A stretch of DNA of 64,000 nucleotides from Talpa occidentalis. Lineage: Eukaryota > Chordata > Mammalia > Eulipotyphla > Talpidae. The DNA lies in NCBI RefSeq assembly GCF_014898055.3, contig NW_023601433.1, positions 17,718,141 through 17,782,140 of the forward strand, written 5' to 3'. Position numbers and translations under genes: made by a program. The notes below the pieces were generated by a model. It was not told the origin of the DNA, made no database searches, and saw only the letters and a list, made by a program, of their open reading frames with translations. Shown in pieces: positions 1 to 11,029 of the stretch. The first letter of the stretch is position 1; the number at the start of each line of letters is the position of its first letter.

Positions 1-2130
1 TTGTCTCCAGTTTGGGCAAATTTCCACTGAGGAAGAAAAATTACTTTTTGGGGGGTGTTCTATGTCAATGTTAAACCGGGGCTGTTCCTGGTTAACCCAA
101 CCTTGTACTGACACCTCAACGAAATAGTAAACATCTCTAGGAGGGAAAAACAAATAAACCAGTCATCACCATTCTTAGGTCACCCAATCAGGTAGGTTTC
201 ATGGAGTGTCCTTTATCTCTGCTCTGGGCGACTTCACTTTGAGAGGCAAGCAAAAGTAGAATCTGTCTATTTAGCTACTGCCTGAATGCGGGGACAAGGG
301 GAAAGGCTGTTATTAAAAGACACAGACTCAATCTATTACCTGGCTAGAGCTTGAGCCCCAGAAAACCCAGTCTGACCAGAGCTGGTCCAGTGCCACCAGC
401 CCCACTGAACAGAGAGGCGTCAACAGCCTCATGAATTTACAGTATAAAGCAGCAGCAGGTTAGACACTTTGCTTCCAACTTCCATTCAGTTCCTGTGATT
501 CTAGAACTTGCCCTGATTCAAGCCTTTCCTGAAGGCTGGAGTTTACAGATTTCCAAGTGTTTCAAGGCCTATGGCTTTAAATGGCTTCGTTGCTTTATTT
601 CTCAATGAGTTGCAGAGTTGATAATTAACTGGTATTTGGAAAAATTGGGGTGAACAGAATAAAAACCAGGCAGGAAAATTAACTACAGAGTTGATATAAA
701 CACTGTCTACTTAACTGATGCTGTACATGAAACAAGAATGTAGAAGGAACAAGAAATCTTTTGAGTCTTGTAGTGCAAAATGACTAACTTGCTCTAGAGT
801 TAGAAAGTGGAGGTGAGTGTGGAAATTTCACCAACTAGTGATGTTCATCAATTATTTGTCAACTATAGTAATTTTTTGACTCCCTCAAAAATCGACACAC
901 ATCAAACTTAACACCTTTTATAAATCATGTCATGCATATAAGCACTGTTGATCTCAAAAAGCACAATACAAATGTGTCATTTATTGAAATGCATATTTAT
1001 TCCATAGCCTAATTTGTCTGGGGCTGTGGTCTATTAATTATTAAATAATCTAAGTATTCATTTTTAGACCAGCCGTTTCAACTCAGAGTCTTCCATAAAC
1101 TTGGCCAGTATATCTGTCTTAAGGGATCCAAATTATGCTTATCAGAAAATAACCAAATTAAAAAAAAAAAGTTCTAACATTCATTAAGGAAAATCCCATA
1201 CTCAGATATGCAGGCAATAGGTTAATTTTTAAGCAAAAGTTTGAAATATACAAAAGAATTGAGATTAAAAAAAAAAAAAAAAACCCTACATGGCAAATTA
1301 TTCTCACATTTAAGATAACAAACACCCATTTGGGAAGGAAATACACAAATGTGACATCAGTTTAAATTCAGGCTGGGCAGTCCTGCTAGAGCTCTGCAGG
1401 AGTGGAGGCACTGTCACTGGACAGATTAGGGGTTGAGAGTTAGTGTTCTATTTGGTTGTGTTAATAAAAGGATCATTTGGGGAGGACACCTCGTAGCCCT
1501 GTGTTATTTAAATCTCAATTGGCATATAATGTTACTACTGACAACACTTCTAAAGCTTGAGAAATTTAAAAAAAAAAAGAAAAGTATAACACTGTATTAA
1601 GTGAGGAAGGTTTGAAAACCAGGAGCATGGTACAGAAAAGTTTGGCTAATTTTTGGTCCAAAATATTTCATTTGGTTTGAGACAGACTAAACTGTTGATG
1701 AATCAATCAACAGCAAAAGTAGACAGTGACTAATTTGAGCTATACAAAAAGTTTCATATAGTACGTCTTTTTTGGTGGAGGTAGACACATTTAGAAAAGT
1801 ATTCCAGGGCAAAGGGATCAAGGTGATAAATACTACCTTTGCTAAGGCAACTTCAGAAATGGACAGATCCTATCTGACCTGGTATAAATAAGTTTAAGAT
1901 TTCTCTTAGATGAAAGCAAAAACCGGAATTATCCTAACCAAAAATGCAATACACTGAATGACTGGCAATACACATTCAGAGACTCTCCACACTGTAGAAA
2001 ATTACACATGTGCATTATAATAAACAAGATCTCGACCTTATTTTTTTTTTTTTAAATCAAGCCCAACCTATAGTTGAGAAGCGACTGTGAGCAACAGATC
2101 ATCGTTTGTGTAGTTAACAGGTCGTCTCTT
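1..2130. other. Intergenic DNA downstream of BAMBI, no gene seen
   Basis: AT-rich sequence with no open frame that resembles a protein and no copy of the window's SINE, LTR or L1 families that I can recognise. It holds short homopolymer A runs (about 1160-1170, 1267-1282, 1568-1578). Parts may be ancient repeats or distal BAMBI 3' regulatory DNA; nothing firmer can be said. Confidence 0.6.
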
Positions 2131-2541
2131 ACACTTCCCTCTCAGCTTTTAATTTATGACAAGACGCCGCTAAATTTCAGACAAAATATATATATATTTT
2201 TAAATCTTTACAATAAATCAAGATGTAGGAGCTTACATAGAGCATGTTTTAGTTTATTTAAGTACTCGGTTCCAGCTCCCTCAGATGTAAATAACCCTGG
2301 TAACAATGTGTACATAGTCTTTGCTTTGCTTTTTATAATTTTACCGCAAATAATACATTTGACTGTATGTAAGTCTGTGCAAATAATCCTTCAGAAGAAA
2401 TATCCAAAATTCTGTTTGCAGAGGTCATTCTATCTCTCAAAGATGATTACATGAGTTTGTTTTTCTTCAGATAAAGTGCTCCTGTCCAGCAGAACTCAAA
2501 GACCTTCAAGCGTCCAAAAGTTCAATTCAGATAAGACCCGG
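2130..2541 (-). other. BAMBI: BAMBI 3'UTR (far end approximate)
   Basis: AT-rich sequence directly after the stop codon and free of interspersed repeats. The far end is inferred from poly(A) signals: AATAAA at 2258-2253 and a weaker ATTAAA near 2150. A longer form cannot be excluded. Confidence 0.55.
2253..2258 (-). terminator. Candidate BAMBI poly(A) signal AATAAA
   Basis: TTTATT on the plus strand reads AATAAA on minus, about 285 nt past the stop codon. This is a plausible position, but a second hexamer variant (ATTAAA) lies about 100 nt further on. Confidence 0.45.
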
Positions 2542-2960
2542 TCATACAAATTCCAGCTTCCCGTGCCCACTGTACATGCCCCAGTGAACCAGCGAGAGGA
2601 TCTTATCGTTGCTGAGGTCTGCTTGTCTCATTTTATCACAGGTCAGACAGCAGTTCTCATGCCCACTCACGGGCACCATGCATTCCAAGTCTAACTTTGC
2701 AACCTGCCCCTTTTTAGAATGGTGTCCATGAAAGCTGTAGTGCAAACGTGAAAGCATCTGTTGCCGCTGATCCTGCAGCCTCTTGTTTTCACTTCGCAGC
2801 ATCCTCAAGGCTAACATAATAAGCAACACTAAAATCAGCCCTCCGGCGATGGGGACAGCAATCACTGCCGCCCGGAACCACAGCTCTTTGGAAGAAGTCA
2901 GCTCCTGCACTTTGGTGATGAGGTTTCTGCTACCATCTTGCTGGTATCGGTTTCCTTGTC
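2542..2960 (-). CDS. BAMBI: BAMBI coding exon 3 (last)
   Basis: 419 nt with stop TGA at 2544-2542. The acceptor CCTGTAG abuts 2960. It encodes the juxtamembrane segment, the transmembrane span (AVIAVPIAGGLILVLLIML) and the whole cytoplasmic tail. No kinase motifs are present, as expected for this pseudoreceptor. Confidence 0.95.
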
Positions 2961-5900
2961 CTACAGGAGGCACAAACAGAAAGATCAAACTCTCCGTTCA
3001 CTCCTCCAGTAGATAGTCACAATTATCTATCTATTTTAAACAAGGCAACCCCATGTTTTAAAAGCTTGCAATTAAATCAACAATACTCAGAAATAAATAT
3101 TGCAAAAGGATTCAAAGAAGCTTACAAAAACGTTTGTTTACAGACTGTCATTACTGAGTAGTAATGGCCTTTTAATATCGTCAAAATGTTGAAAAAGCAA
3201 GCAAAACCTATTATGTAGACAGACATCTAATGCTCAAGCAGACATAAAAGCTACTCAATAGTGATGCATCTTTGCATCCAGCCATGCTTCTCCCTCTGGT
3301 GTCTCTAATTACATTAACAGCAAAATCAATAGCAGACATACAAAGTCGCGGCTGTCACAATCCTATAGATCGGGCAAGCATGTGGTCTAGAAAGGGCTTC
3401 TACCTACCTGAGGCCTCCCCCTTGGGGGGAGAGAGAACATCATGCAGGCCCCTGTAATTGCACATATCTTCATGACAGCATTCCACTGTGGGCATGGCGG
3501 TGCCAGAGTGGTTTTGCGCCTGTTTGGCTTGGCAGATGTCAGCTGTGCTTGCAAGAGAGTCTAGGCAGCCATGGGTGAGTGGGGAATTTGTGTTCTGAGG
3601 ATCTAGAAGTCTGGAGAAGCAGGCGCTGAGCTCGGATTTACACATGTAGCCGGTCGCCACACAGTGGGCAGCATCACAGTAGCATCTGATTTCACCTGAA
3701 AACAATGAGAAACTGAGTCAACTCTGCTGCAGAGACCAGGTAATGCATTGACTCAAGCAATTACTAAAACAAGTTCGAAAGCACCATCTTTTAGACACAA
3801 TTCAGCTGAGTGCTGGCCACGTTGGTCCTTGCAGCCTGGGAAAGTCCTTCCTGCAGTGTGTGCTTCAATCGAGCGCAATACAGTTTTAGAATCTTAATCT
3901 CAGCAGCAAAGAATCAAAGTTTGATTTAGATTTCTGAGGAATCAGAGTAAGCAAGAATAATGCTGTTGGTTTTTGAAGGAAAATCATCATCGACATAATT
4001 TCTCCCATCACCAGGCAAATGATATTATTTATTCATTTTAATCCGACGTAACCATACAACATAAAAATGCTAGGCTTTTGATTTTGTCAGTATAAATATT
4101 TGATCGGAACTACTGAATTGTTTACTACCTGGAAGGGCTGTGCCAAGATTTAAGAGCTTTAGCTAACACCTTATAAAGTTATTAACTAGAAACACAACAA
4201 TCTAGAAATTGCTCCAGTCAGGAGGTTTTAAAACTATGAAACTGGGCAGCTATTTGCAACCTCTCTAGAAAAGGCAAACTTTGCCTATAAAGATCTTTTC
4301 ATGCAGAGGAGCTTTTAGTCAGTATATTGTAAAACAGGAACTAGGCAGTTTACAATTAGTGGTTTGCTTGCCAAAGTCAATTTCTTTCAGCCCAAATGGA
4401 AAGTCATAAAACTGAAGGCAGGGGAGGGGGGTGTAAAATTGCAAGGCTAACTTCCCCTCCCCCTAACCCTCCAGTCTTACATGTAATTCAACATGGGGTC
4501 TAAAAGGGGAACCACTGAAACTGAAAATCCTCTGCTGGTTGAATGAAAAATCCTTAAGGAAACCTCAAATTTTTCTACAGGAAGTGATTAAAAGTTTCCT
4601 TTATAAAATGTATTTTGCGAGTTGCAAGTCACTGTTAACATGTTGTCGCAACAGGAGATCTGAGGCTTTTAACATCAATTTCTCCTTGATACACCCTGGG
4701 TCTCCGAGTTATCACCAATAGGCAATCTTAACCCCATGGACTCAGGTCATTGTCACATGTCACACTAAGGCTGCTGCCGATTGAACAAATGCACACACTT
4801 CTTCCCAGCTCCCCCACCCTGGAGTTCTGTCTAGTTCTGAAGTCTTGCAGAAATTAAACCCCGGGGACTGATGCTTTGCAAACCTCCTCCCAACTTCACC
4901 TTTCCTCCCCCTCTCTCTGAAGGCCTCAGTAAGGCGTCTCATTTAATTATCTGTCCAAATTCCAGACCACTGTATGGTATGCTCAGTTTTCACAGGCTAA
5001 GGCTTCAGCTATAGAGGAAAAAAAACACCAGCCAACTAAACACAGATCTTTGCAACCCAGTTTAACCATCCCAAACAGGAGGTCTTCTCCCTCATCTGCA
5101 CTCCCTATCCTGGGTTTGGGCTCTAGTCCCCCAGGGCCGGTCTCCTTCAAGTCAGAACCTTGCTTCAGAGGGCCTTCTTGCCTCTCTCCACGCTGACTGG
5201 ATTTGTCTCATAAAGCTCACCGGTCTCCTGTGGGGATGACTACATGTCCCTACTCTGACAAATCCCATATATAGATTTCAAATAGAAGTAAAACAGATTA
5301 AAAGTCCATTTTGATCCTATTAGCCTCCAACCTGGTACAAAAAAAGAAAACTGAATACAAGTAAAATACTGCATAAATGTTTATGAGAACCTATTTAAAA
5401 ATACTGTATTTTCAATGACCTAAAACAGTCTAATAAAATTTTGACAGGTAACTAGGCAAGTTCTAACAACTTTTTTTTTTTAATTGGAGCCACATTTTCA
5501 CAAGGAGAATGGACTTTTGTATTACTGTATTAAAACTATATTTCTGTCGTTTCATAAAGTCTCTTCCTGTGGCATGCAAAAGGCCAGCGAGGGGACTGGT
5601 ATTTTGAAACAGCGAACAATGCGCTTCTGTTTCCCCCCTTTCTTGTTACTGTATGTAGTGATTAAACAAAAATGTCTGCTTTAGTCAAGATGGCTACAGG
5701 AGAGTCTGCTGGCTTCTTTTAAAGCTTTTGAAGTCCGCAGCAGTCAGAAATCTCTGATCCCCTAATTATATCATTATCAGGCACATAGTTTCGGTATCTG
5801 TGACTTCATGTCAGCCCAGTCCCTCCCAGTTCTGCTGGCCTTTGATAGGGCCAGGAGGCTCCCCTCTGCAGGCTGCGAGGGCTGTTATTTAGGGTTAATT

Positions 5901-6926
5901 ACACCCTTCCTTCCAAAATAAATAAATACTGTAGCACATCATCCTTGCTGGGCTAGCTTTATCCTTTAACCTCATGCCTGCTACATGGCAATTAGAGAAA
6001 AGTGGGGGGTACCGAAGCTAAATAACGCTTCCTATTAAAAAAAAAAAAAAGGTCTGTTCTCAGAGCAGCAGAGTTCATGGTTGGGGGCTGGGGGGCAGAG
6101 GGGGTAGAACCTTGAAATCTACTGGGAGTTTGGTATTTTTCCGACCTAAAGGGTGAATGCCTGCGGGGGAAAAGAGACAACTAACCGCTGCCTTTTTTTT
6201 TTTTTTTTTCCCCTGACTAGTGTTTGTAAAGTGAAGGGAGTGAGAAATGGGACCAGACACAGAACCTGTTCCCTCCAGCAGTGGAGAAGCAACACAACAC
6301 CCTCCCCCGCGCTGAGATACACACCTGAACCCCTGCACCCTCTGGGAGACTCACCTGCTGGCGCCAAAGACACTCACAGACACACACAGAGACACGGACT
6401 CATACAGACACACAAAAACACACAGACGCACACGGGCAGAGCCATACAGCGCACACACACACACACACAAGCACGCTCGTGCACAGCCCAATCGGGGCAC
6501 GAGTCTGCGGCTCCGCGGGCCGCCCCGGGGAGGGGAGGCCGGCGGGGAGAGGCTTCCGCCGCGAGCGCTCGGAAGTTCACTGGAGACAGACTTGCAAAAA
6601 CATTTTGACAACCGCTTGCCCCGAGGTCTGACTCCGCTGCGCGCCGCGCCGCGCCGGGCCCGGGACACCCGAGGGGGCGGCCGCCCAGCCTCCCGCGCGC
6701 CTTCTAAGAACAGCAACTTGTAGCGACCTGCGGGCTCCGGCGCGGGGGGAGCCCTCGCCCGCGCGCACAGAGCCTCGGCGGCCGCTGCCCCGGGAGCCCC
6801 GCGCGCCCCTCCCCGCGGAGCCCGCCCGCGGCCGCCCGGCGGGCACCCACCTTTGGTGAGCAGCACAGCCATGGCGCAGAGCTCGAGCTGCAGCCAGATG
6901 AAGATGTAGCTGGAATGGCGATCCAT
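2542..6926 (-). CDS. BAMBI: BAMBI, BMP and activin membrane-bound inhibitor (complete, three coding exons)
   Basis: A type I transmembrane pseudoreceptor that resembles TGF-beta-family type I receptors but lacks the kinase domain, so it blocks BMP, activin and TGF-beta signalling at the plasma membrane. The joined exons 6926-6851, 3695-3408 and 2960-2542 total 783 nt, giving 260 residues plus a stop, the length I know for mammalian BAMBI. Residues 1-20 form a hydrophobic signal peptide (MDRHSSYIFIWLQLELCAMA). A cysteine-rich receptor ectodomain follows (CYCDAAHC near residue 29, CCHEDMCNY near 105). One membrane span lies at about 152-173, then a short tail ending HGKLEFV. All introns begin GT and end AG on the minus strand, and both junctions split a glycine codon. 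The upstream ATG at 6938 is rejected because the family starts MDRHSSY. No lesion is visible. The gene has a CpG-island promoter; in other mammals it is induced by Wnt and BMP signals. Confidence 0.97.
2961..3407 (-). other. BAMBI: BAMBI intron 2
   Basis: 447 nt, GT donor and AG acceptor on the minus strand. No coding sequence or recognised repeat inside. Confidence 0.9.
3408..3695 (-). CDS. BAMBI: BAMBI coding exon 2
   Basis: 288 nt. The acceptor TTTTCAG abuts 3695 and the donor GTAGGT begins at 3407. It encodes most of the cysteine-rich ectodomain, including the CYCDAAHC and CCHEDMCNY cysteine clusters, and one NHS N-glycosylation sequon. Confidence 0.95.
5839..5846 (+). promoter_or_regulatory. 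TCF/LEF-like motif in BAMBI intron 1
   Basis: CCTTTGAT matches the HMG-box core CTTTGAT. Known for the gene: BAMBI is a Wnt/beta-catenin target. Inferred: that this particular motif is used. An 8-mer is weak evidence alone. Confidence 0.35.
6366..6476. repeat. CA-rich microsatellite in BAMBI intron 1
   Basis: Interrupted CACA and CAGA repeats. The purest run, (CA)n, lies at about 6451-6468. It starts roughly 375 bp inside the intron from exon 1. Confidence 0.85.
6851..6926 (-). CDS. BAMBI: BAMBI coding exon 1
   Basis: 76 nt from the ATG (CAT on plus at 6924-6926) to the donor GTGGGT read from 6850. It encodes the signal peptide and ends one base into Gly26. It lies inside the CpG island. 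Confidence 0.95.
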
Positions 6927-7287
6927 TGACGCCCCCACGGCCGCGGCGCCCTGGCCGCTCCCGGGGACGCGGCGCGGCAGCAGCCTACGGCTCCCGGGGC
7001 GCGCGGCGCATGGGGGCTCCCGGGGGCCGGGGCGTCAGCGAGCGGGCGGGGGGCCGCGCGGCGGCCGGCGCATGGGGCGCGCGCCCGAGAGCCACGGACG
7101 CGGGCGGCCCGGCTCCGCCACCCCCGGGGCTTCGCTCCGCGCCGAGCGCAGGCCGGGGTGGGAAGGCTCCGGCTGCGCCCCTCGGCCGGCTCTCCGCGAA
7201 GGCAGAAGCCCCGGAGCACGCGCGGACACCCGCCGCCGCCGCGAGCTCCCGCCTGCGCCCGCCCCGGCCGGCCCCGGCCCCGCGCCG

Positions 7288-7294
7288 TAAATAG
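7288..7294 (-). promoter_or_regulatory. TATA-like element upstream of BAMBI
   Basis: Plus TAAATAG reads CTATTTA on minus, about 365 nt upstream of the ATG within the CpG island. If used, transcription would start near 7260 and the 5'UTR would be about 330 nt. CpG-island promoters often lack a working TATA box, so this is tentative. Confidence 0.35.
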
Positions 7295-7314
7295 CGCCCC
7301 GCGCGGGGAGCCGG

Positions 7315-7353
7315 CCCCGCCGCCCCGCCCCGCCCCGCCCCGCCCCGCCCCGC
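7315..7353. promoter_or_regulatory. GC-box array (tandem CCCCG units)
   Basis: About six tandem CCCCG pentamers form overlapping Sp1/KLF GC boxes just upstream of the TATA-like element. It is also a simple repeat whose length may vary. Confidence 0.6.
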
Positions 7354-7368
7354 CGCGCCGCCGCCGCG

Positions 7369-7377
7369 CGATTGGCT
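7369..7377 (-). promoter_or_regulatory. CCAAT box of the BAMBI promoter
   Basis: CGATTGGCT on plus reads AGCCAATCG on minus, a good NF-Y core. It lies about 80 bp upstream of the TATA-like element and next to the GC-box array, the usual arrangement for an NF-Y/Sp1 promoter. Confidence 0.5.
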
Positions 7378-7439
7378 GCCGCTTCCCGGCCCGCAGCCCC
7401 TGCAGCCAGGGGCGGGCCCGACGCCGACGGGGCGGGCCC

Positions 7440-7463
7440 GGCTCCGGCTCCGGCTCCGGCTCC
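7440..7463. repeat. GGCTCC hexamer repeat, four units
   Basis: Four tandem GGCTCC units inside the BAMBI CpG island; a short GC-rich minisatellite. Confidence 0.7.
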
Positions 7464-7899
7464 CAGCCCGCCGGCCGGCGGCGGCTCGGGCCGGGCCACT
7501 GCTGGGGCCCGCGCTCCCCCTCGCGGAGACCCGCGTGTCCGTGACCTTCAGTGGGTCGAGCCCGGGCTCTGCGTCTGTCTCTGGCGCGCGCCTCCGGGAA
7601 CTCGGCCACGGCCCAGCGCCCCCCAGCCTGTGGCTTTTTTGGTCACCCCGAAACACGGAAGACCCCCCGCCACGCTGCGCGCTTTGGGAGCCGCTGGCAC
7701 GAGCGGCGGTCCCCCGGGGAGCACAGAGGGCGGGGCCGCCCCTGCCCGGCTCCGCTGGCTCGCTGTGGCGGAGCAGAGGGTCCAGTCGGGAGCCTGGAAG
7801 GGGGGCGGCGGGGTGCTGGAGCGGCTTTGGGCTTTCTTCCCTCTCCCCTACCCCCAGCACATCCGCCTCGAGCCGCCCGCCCCGTGATCAATAAAGCCC

Positions 7900-9384
7900 A
7901 GACAGACAGACTGTTGATCTGTAGGAGCCGCTAAGTTCTCCTGGGTAGACAAGGGACGCGTAGCCAGCTAGAGACACTTAAGGAAAATTAGCAAATCCAA
8001 AAGCACCCGGCGCCAGTGAGACGACACAGGCCAAGACTGACACTCAATTAACTACCCCGCCCCCCACCCCCAAACAATCGCGGGCAAACACACCGGCTGA
8101 CCCTGATCAATATCAGCCCAGCAGTTATCTTCTCCCTGAGATGCTAATTCATTTATTAGGAATTGCGGGGCTTGCAACCCCCAACGCACCCAAGGGCCGT
8201 CCTGCGGGGCTTGCTGTTTTATTCGTTTATTTATTCATTCACTCACTTACTTACTTAGGAGTATTTAAAATACTTATCGAGGGAATGCTCGCCCTCCCTG
8301 CAAAACCTGAGATTAACAAAGGTCAATCATTTGCAAAATTTCCTTTTAGGATTAGCCAACATTTCCCTATTTGATAAAAAGTCAAAAGGGTACAACAAAA
8401 AAAGGAAAGGCACGTTCAATGCTTAGAACCAGAGTGCAGAGTGATCCTTAAGGGGGAAATGTGTGTCTGGGGAACTGAGAAATCAGCCGAACCTTGTAAT
8501 TGAAAGTTGTTGAAGGTCCGCAGAGCTGTAGGATGTAGTTACACACATCCTTTGAAAAATATTTATATGCAAAAAATATATAATGATTTCATAAACTGAT
8601 GCTCTCACCATTACTGCACCATGCACATTTGCATCTGAAGGGGGGTGGGGACAAACCCAGCAATATGAAAAGGAAATTAAACTCATTTAGGACTAGGGGT
8701 AAAGAGGGCTGGGCAGACAGCTAAGAGGAGGAGTGTGATTAGAACTTCCTGACATCTAATTCTTTGACAAGTTAACAGTTCTAAGAGATTCATGCAGACA
8801 ATGGCATTGATGTAATGATACACTCTCTTAACTCTAGAGAGTCAATTATTAGCTAAAAGGAAACTTTTAGAATAGATTCATTCAACTATTTTGCAGTGCC
8901 CACAGCATGCCAGGCTCACATGACTGGGGTTATACAAATGTCAGCACCTGAAGTGAATCACAAACAATGGGATTGGATGATGATAGAGATTTATGTGCCC
9001 TTTGTTATGATGCATAAAAAAGTCCAGGAAAGTAGTTGGTAAGTTCTCTTGGAAGCAGTGGCGTAGAGCTTGACTCTCAGAGAGTAAAGGGCATTGGAGG
9101 GGGACCATTGCAATCACTGAGAATTACAGGAACTCAGGCAGAAAATCCACGGATGGGGGTTTGGGAGGCAGGGAAATGGGTGTGTAGATGGGATCGCAAA
9201 CAATTCTTTGTTGCTAGAGCATAAACTGAGGAAGCAAGGCAGAGATGCAACAGAAAATAACTACATTTACCTGTGATGCAGATAATTAATAGGAGAGCAC
9301 TTAGGGAAATGTGCTCATGAAAGTTGTATATCATACACATTTTCTGTGTGTCTTTCTAGTCCAGTTCAGAGAAGCCTGTCCCCT
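7900..9384. other. Proximal upstream region of BAMBI, no gene seen
   Basis: No recognised young repeat. A short TTTATTCATTCACTTACTT-type simple repeat lies at about 8220-8260. Sequence at 8870-9000 resembles an ancient dispersed repeat (a degenerate match to GTGCCAGGCAC-type elements). A TCF/LEF-like motif is at 8315-8322. It may hold BAMBI enhancers. Confidence 0.6.
8315..8322 (+). promoter_or_regulatory. TCF/LEF-like motif upstream of BAMBI
   Basis: AACAAAGG is the canonical TCF/LEF core, roughly 1.0 kb upstream of the likely BAMBI start site. The motif is seen; its use is inferred from the known Wnt responsiveness of BAMBI. Confidence 0.35.
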
Positions 9385-9847
9385 TGTTATAGAGCAGCCC
9401 CGATATTAAACGGGTTCCTGGCTGTGGGTCCTCACCCGCGCACTTTAAAGGGACTTATGAATACTCTACTACAGACACACACAAAAGGTTAATAAAAGGT
9501 TTATTTACAAGAGAAAAGGAAATAAGGAAAATGTACAACTCAGGGAGAAAATAGGGAAATAAAGTCTTTAATGCGTCCTACCCGATCCGACGACCTGGAA
9601 ACCCAAAGTCACTCTCAGAGCTGGCTGCGAGCTGGCGGAGAGCCAAAAATGGGGGGCCCTCCAAAGCCCACGTGTCTGCCTTTTATATCCACCTGGCTGC
9701 TTAACCCCACCCTCAGGTCCCAGCCACCTTCCCTTGGGTGGTGATGGGATTTGGAGTTCCCAGTGTCTTTGACTTTGACCTAGGGTGGGGGTGGAGTCCA
9801 CAAAGCCTATATGGAATTAGCTTTGGGACATCCTTTTCCCCCTAACA
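9385..9847 (-). mobile_element. Solo LTR, ERV1-like, copy 1
   Basis: 463 bp beginning TGTTATAG and ending CCTAACA on plus, so the canonical TG...CA element reads on minus. Four-bp flanks CCCT/TCCT suggest a 4-bp target duplication with one change. On minus it has a TATA box (GGATATAAAAGG, 9690-9679) and an AATAAA near 9505-9500, the expected U3-R-U5 order. No internal proviral sequence is next to it, so it is a solo LTR. A 77-codon frame crosses it (9801-9568). Its orientation matches BAMBI. Confidence 0.85.
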
Positions 9848-10329
9848 TCCTTTCATTGTGCAGGTATTAGCAGTCAGACTAGGGGAGTCTGTCCCTATGC
9901 CCCATGCTGGGCCAACCAGGTTCTCCCTTCTGGATATTTGGACAGAGCTTCCCATCAGTCTCTAGAGATCGCTGTCTGCGAGACATACAAATTCAGAGTC
10001 TGCCTATCTATAAAGAGAGAAATGACAAAGGTGTGCAGAATGGCAAAGATGTAAGGCAAAATGAATTCACCGCCTGTGCCTAGGTTGCATATTAAGGTTA
10101 ACTCAGTAACCTTAACAAGTTTCCCTTTTCTCTTATTTCTTTTAATTTTAACCCAAACTGTCCAACTAAGATACTTGTATTTTACTGAGTTAATACTGGC
10201 TTTTATTCTTCTGGGATATATACTTTTTTGTTGTTGCAAACTTAACTCAGAATAAGAACCTGTGATTCATTCATTTTTCAGACAATTTCAACTTTTAAAA
10301 TTATTATTCATTTGATGGGCAGACTTTTT
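9848..10329. other. Unassigned intergenic DNA
   Basis: No gene or young repeat recognised between LTR copy 1 and the first SINE; AT-rich towards the end. Confidence 0.5.
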
Positions 10330-10609
10330 ATTTTCATTTTTAAAAAAGATTTATTTATTTATTTATACAAGAACTGGGGTACAGGCCAGAGGCACGGGAG
10401 GGTGAGAGGATTCACCAGAGACAGAGTGGGGAACAGAACAGGCAGATTGACTGAAATACACTGCTGAGGGGAGCAGAGGGCATGTCAGGAGAGGTCTATG
10501 GCGCCATGTGGGTAGCTCCCCCTGGCCGGGGATTAAACTCATGCTTCAGTGGCTGCAGACAGCTTCATGGTGCTGTGTCTTAACCCCTTGTGCCACCAGG
10601 GAGGTCCCT
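10330..10609 (-). mobile_element. tRNA-derived SINE, type II (reference description)
   Basis: About 280 bp. In sense orientation the family has a tRNA-like head (GGGCCTCCCTGGTGGCGCA, A box TGGCGCAGCGGTTGAGC, B box GGTTCGATCCC). A non-tRNA body follows (CTCCTGTCTCACCTGCTGCT ... CAGCAGTGTATTTCAGTCAG ... GTCTCTGGTGAATCCTCTC), then a tail GTATGCATAAATAAATAAATCTTTAAA. Type II copies end CTGGCCTGTACCCCAGTTCTTGTAT. This copy is flanked by GGCAGACTTTT direct repeats at 10318 and 10611, so it is a complete insertion. I cannot name the family. Confidence 0.88.
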
Positions 10610-11029
10610 AGGCAGACTTTTGAAATGGCTAGAAATTAGTTTTAAGACACACAGGCCTGCACTTTTACCTAATCATGTTTGAGCAAACATGGACTTCTCA
10701 ATTAAGTGAATGTATTTCAATCAATGTGTAAAATCAAAATTATTTTAGGAATTATATGGCAATTATGAAGCTATATCAAGTTAAGAGATAGGCAATAATT
10801 TTAATTCTATTCAAGATGCTTTAGGAAATTGCTTTTTTACAAAATTTTATTTGCACTACATTCATAATTGTTATTACTTTCCTACATGTAGGTTGATGAG
10901 AACTGAGGGAAATAGTAAATAGTAAACTTCCAAATTTAAATTAAAAAATAAAATTAATAACTAAAGTTACTCTTAGGAAGGGAATTATAGAAGTATAAAC
11001 TCAGAACTAGCTATCAGAACTGAACCTAA

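Larger units (their letters stand above)
3696..6850 (-). other. BAMBI: BAMBI intron 1
   Basis: 3155 nt, donor GTGGGT and acceptor TTTTCAG. No SINE, LTR or L1 copy is seen. The stretch 5730-6000 looks non-repetitive and carries a TCF/LEF-like motif at 5839. A CA-rich tract lies near exon 1 at 6366-6476. There are no credible coding frames. Confidence 0.85.
6480..7880. promoter_or_regulatory. CpG island over the BAMBI promoter and exon 1
   Basis: Very high G+C with dense CpG from about 6480 to 7880, covering exon 1, the 5'UTR and the upstream promoter. Several long open frames run through it on both strands because the GC-rich sequence has few stops; none resembles a protein family. Confidence 0.9.

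Noticed and set aside
6924..6938. Upstream in-frame ATG of BAMBI at 6938
   Set aside because: It would add MGAS before MDRHSSY; the family start is MDRHSSY and the signal peptide begins there.
6704..7609. Long open frame of 301 codons (and several others on both strands) across the BAMBI promoter
   Set aside because: Composition is Arg/Pro/Gly/Ala-rich, as produced by CpG-island DNA with few stop codons. No family features, and overlapping frames are open on both strands.
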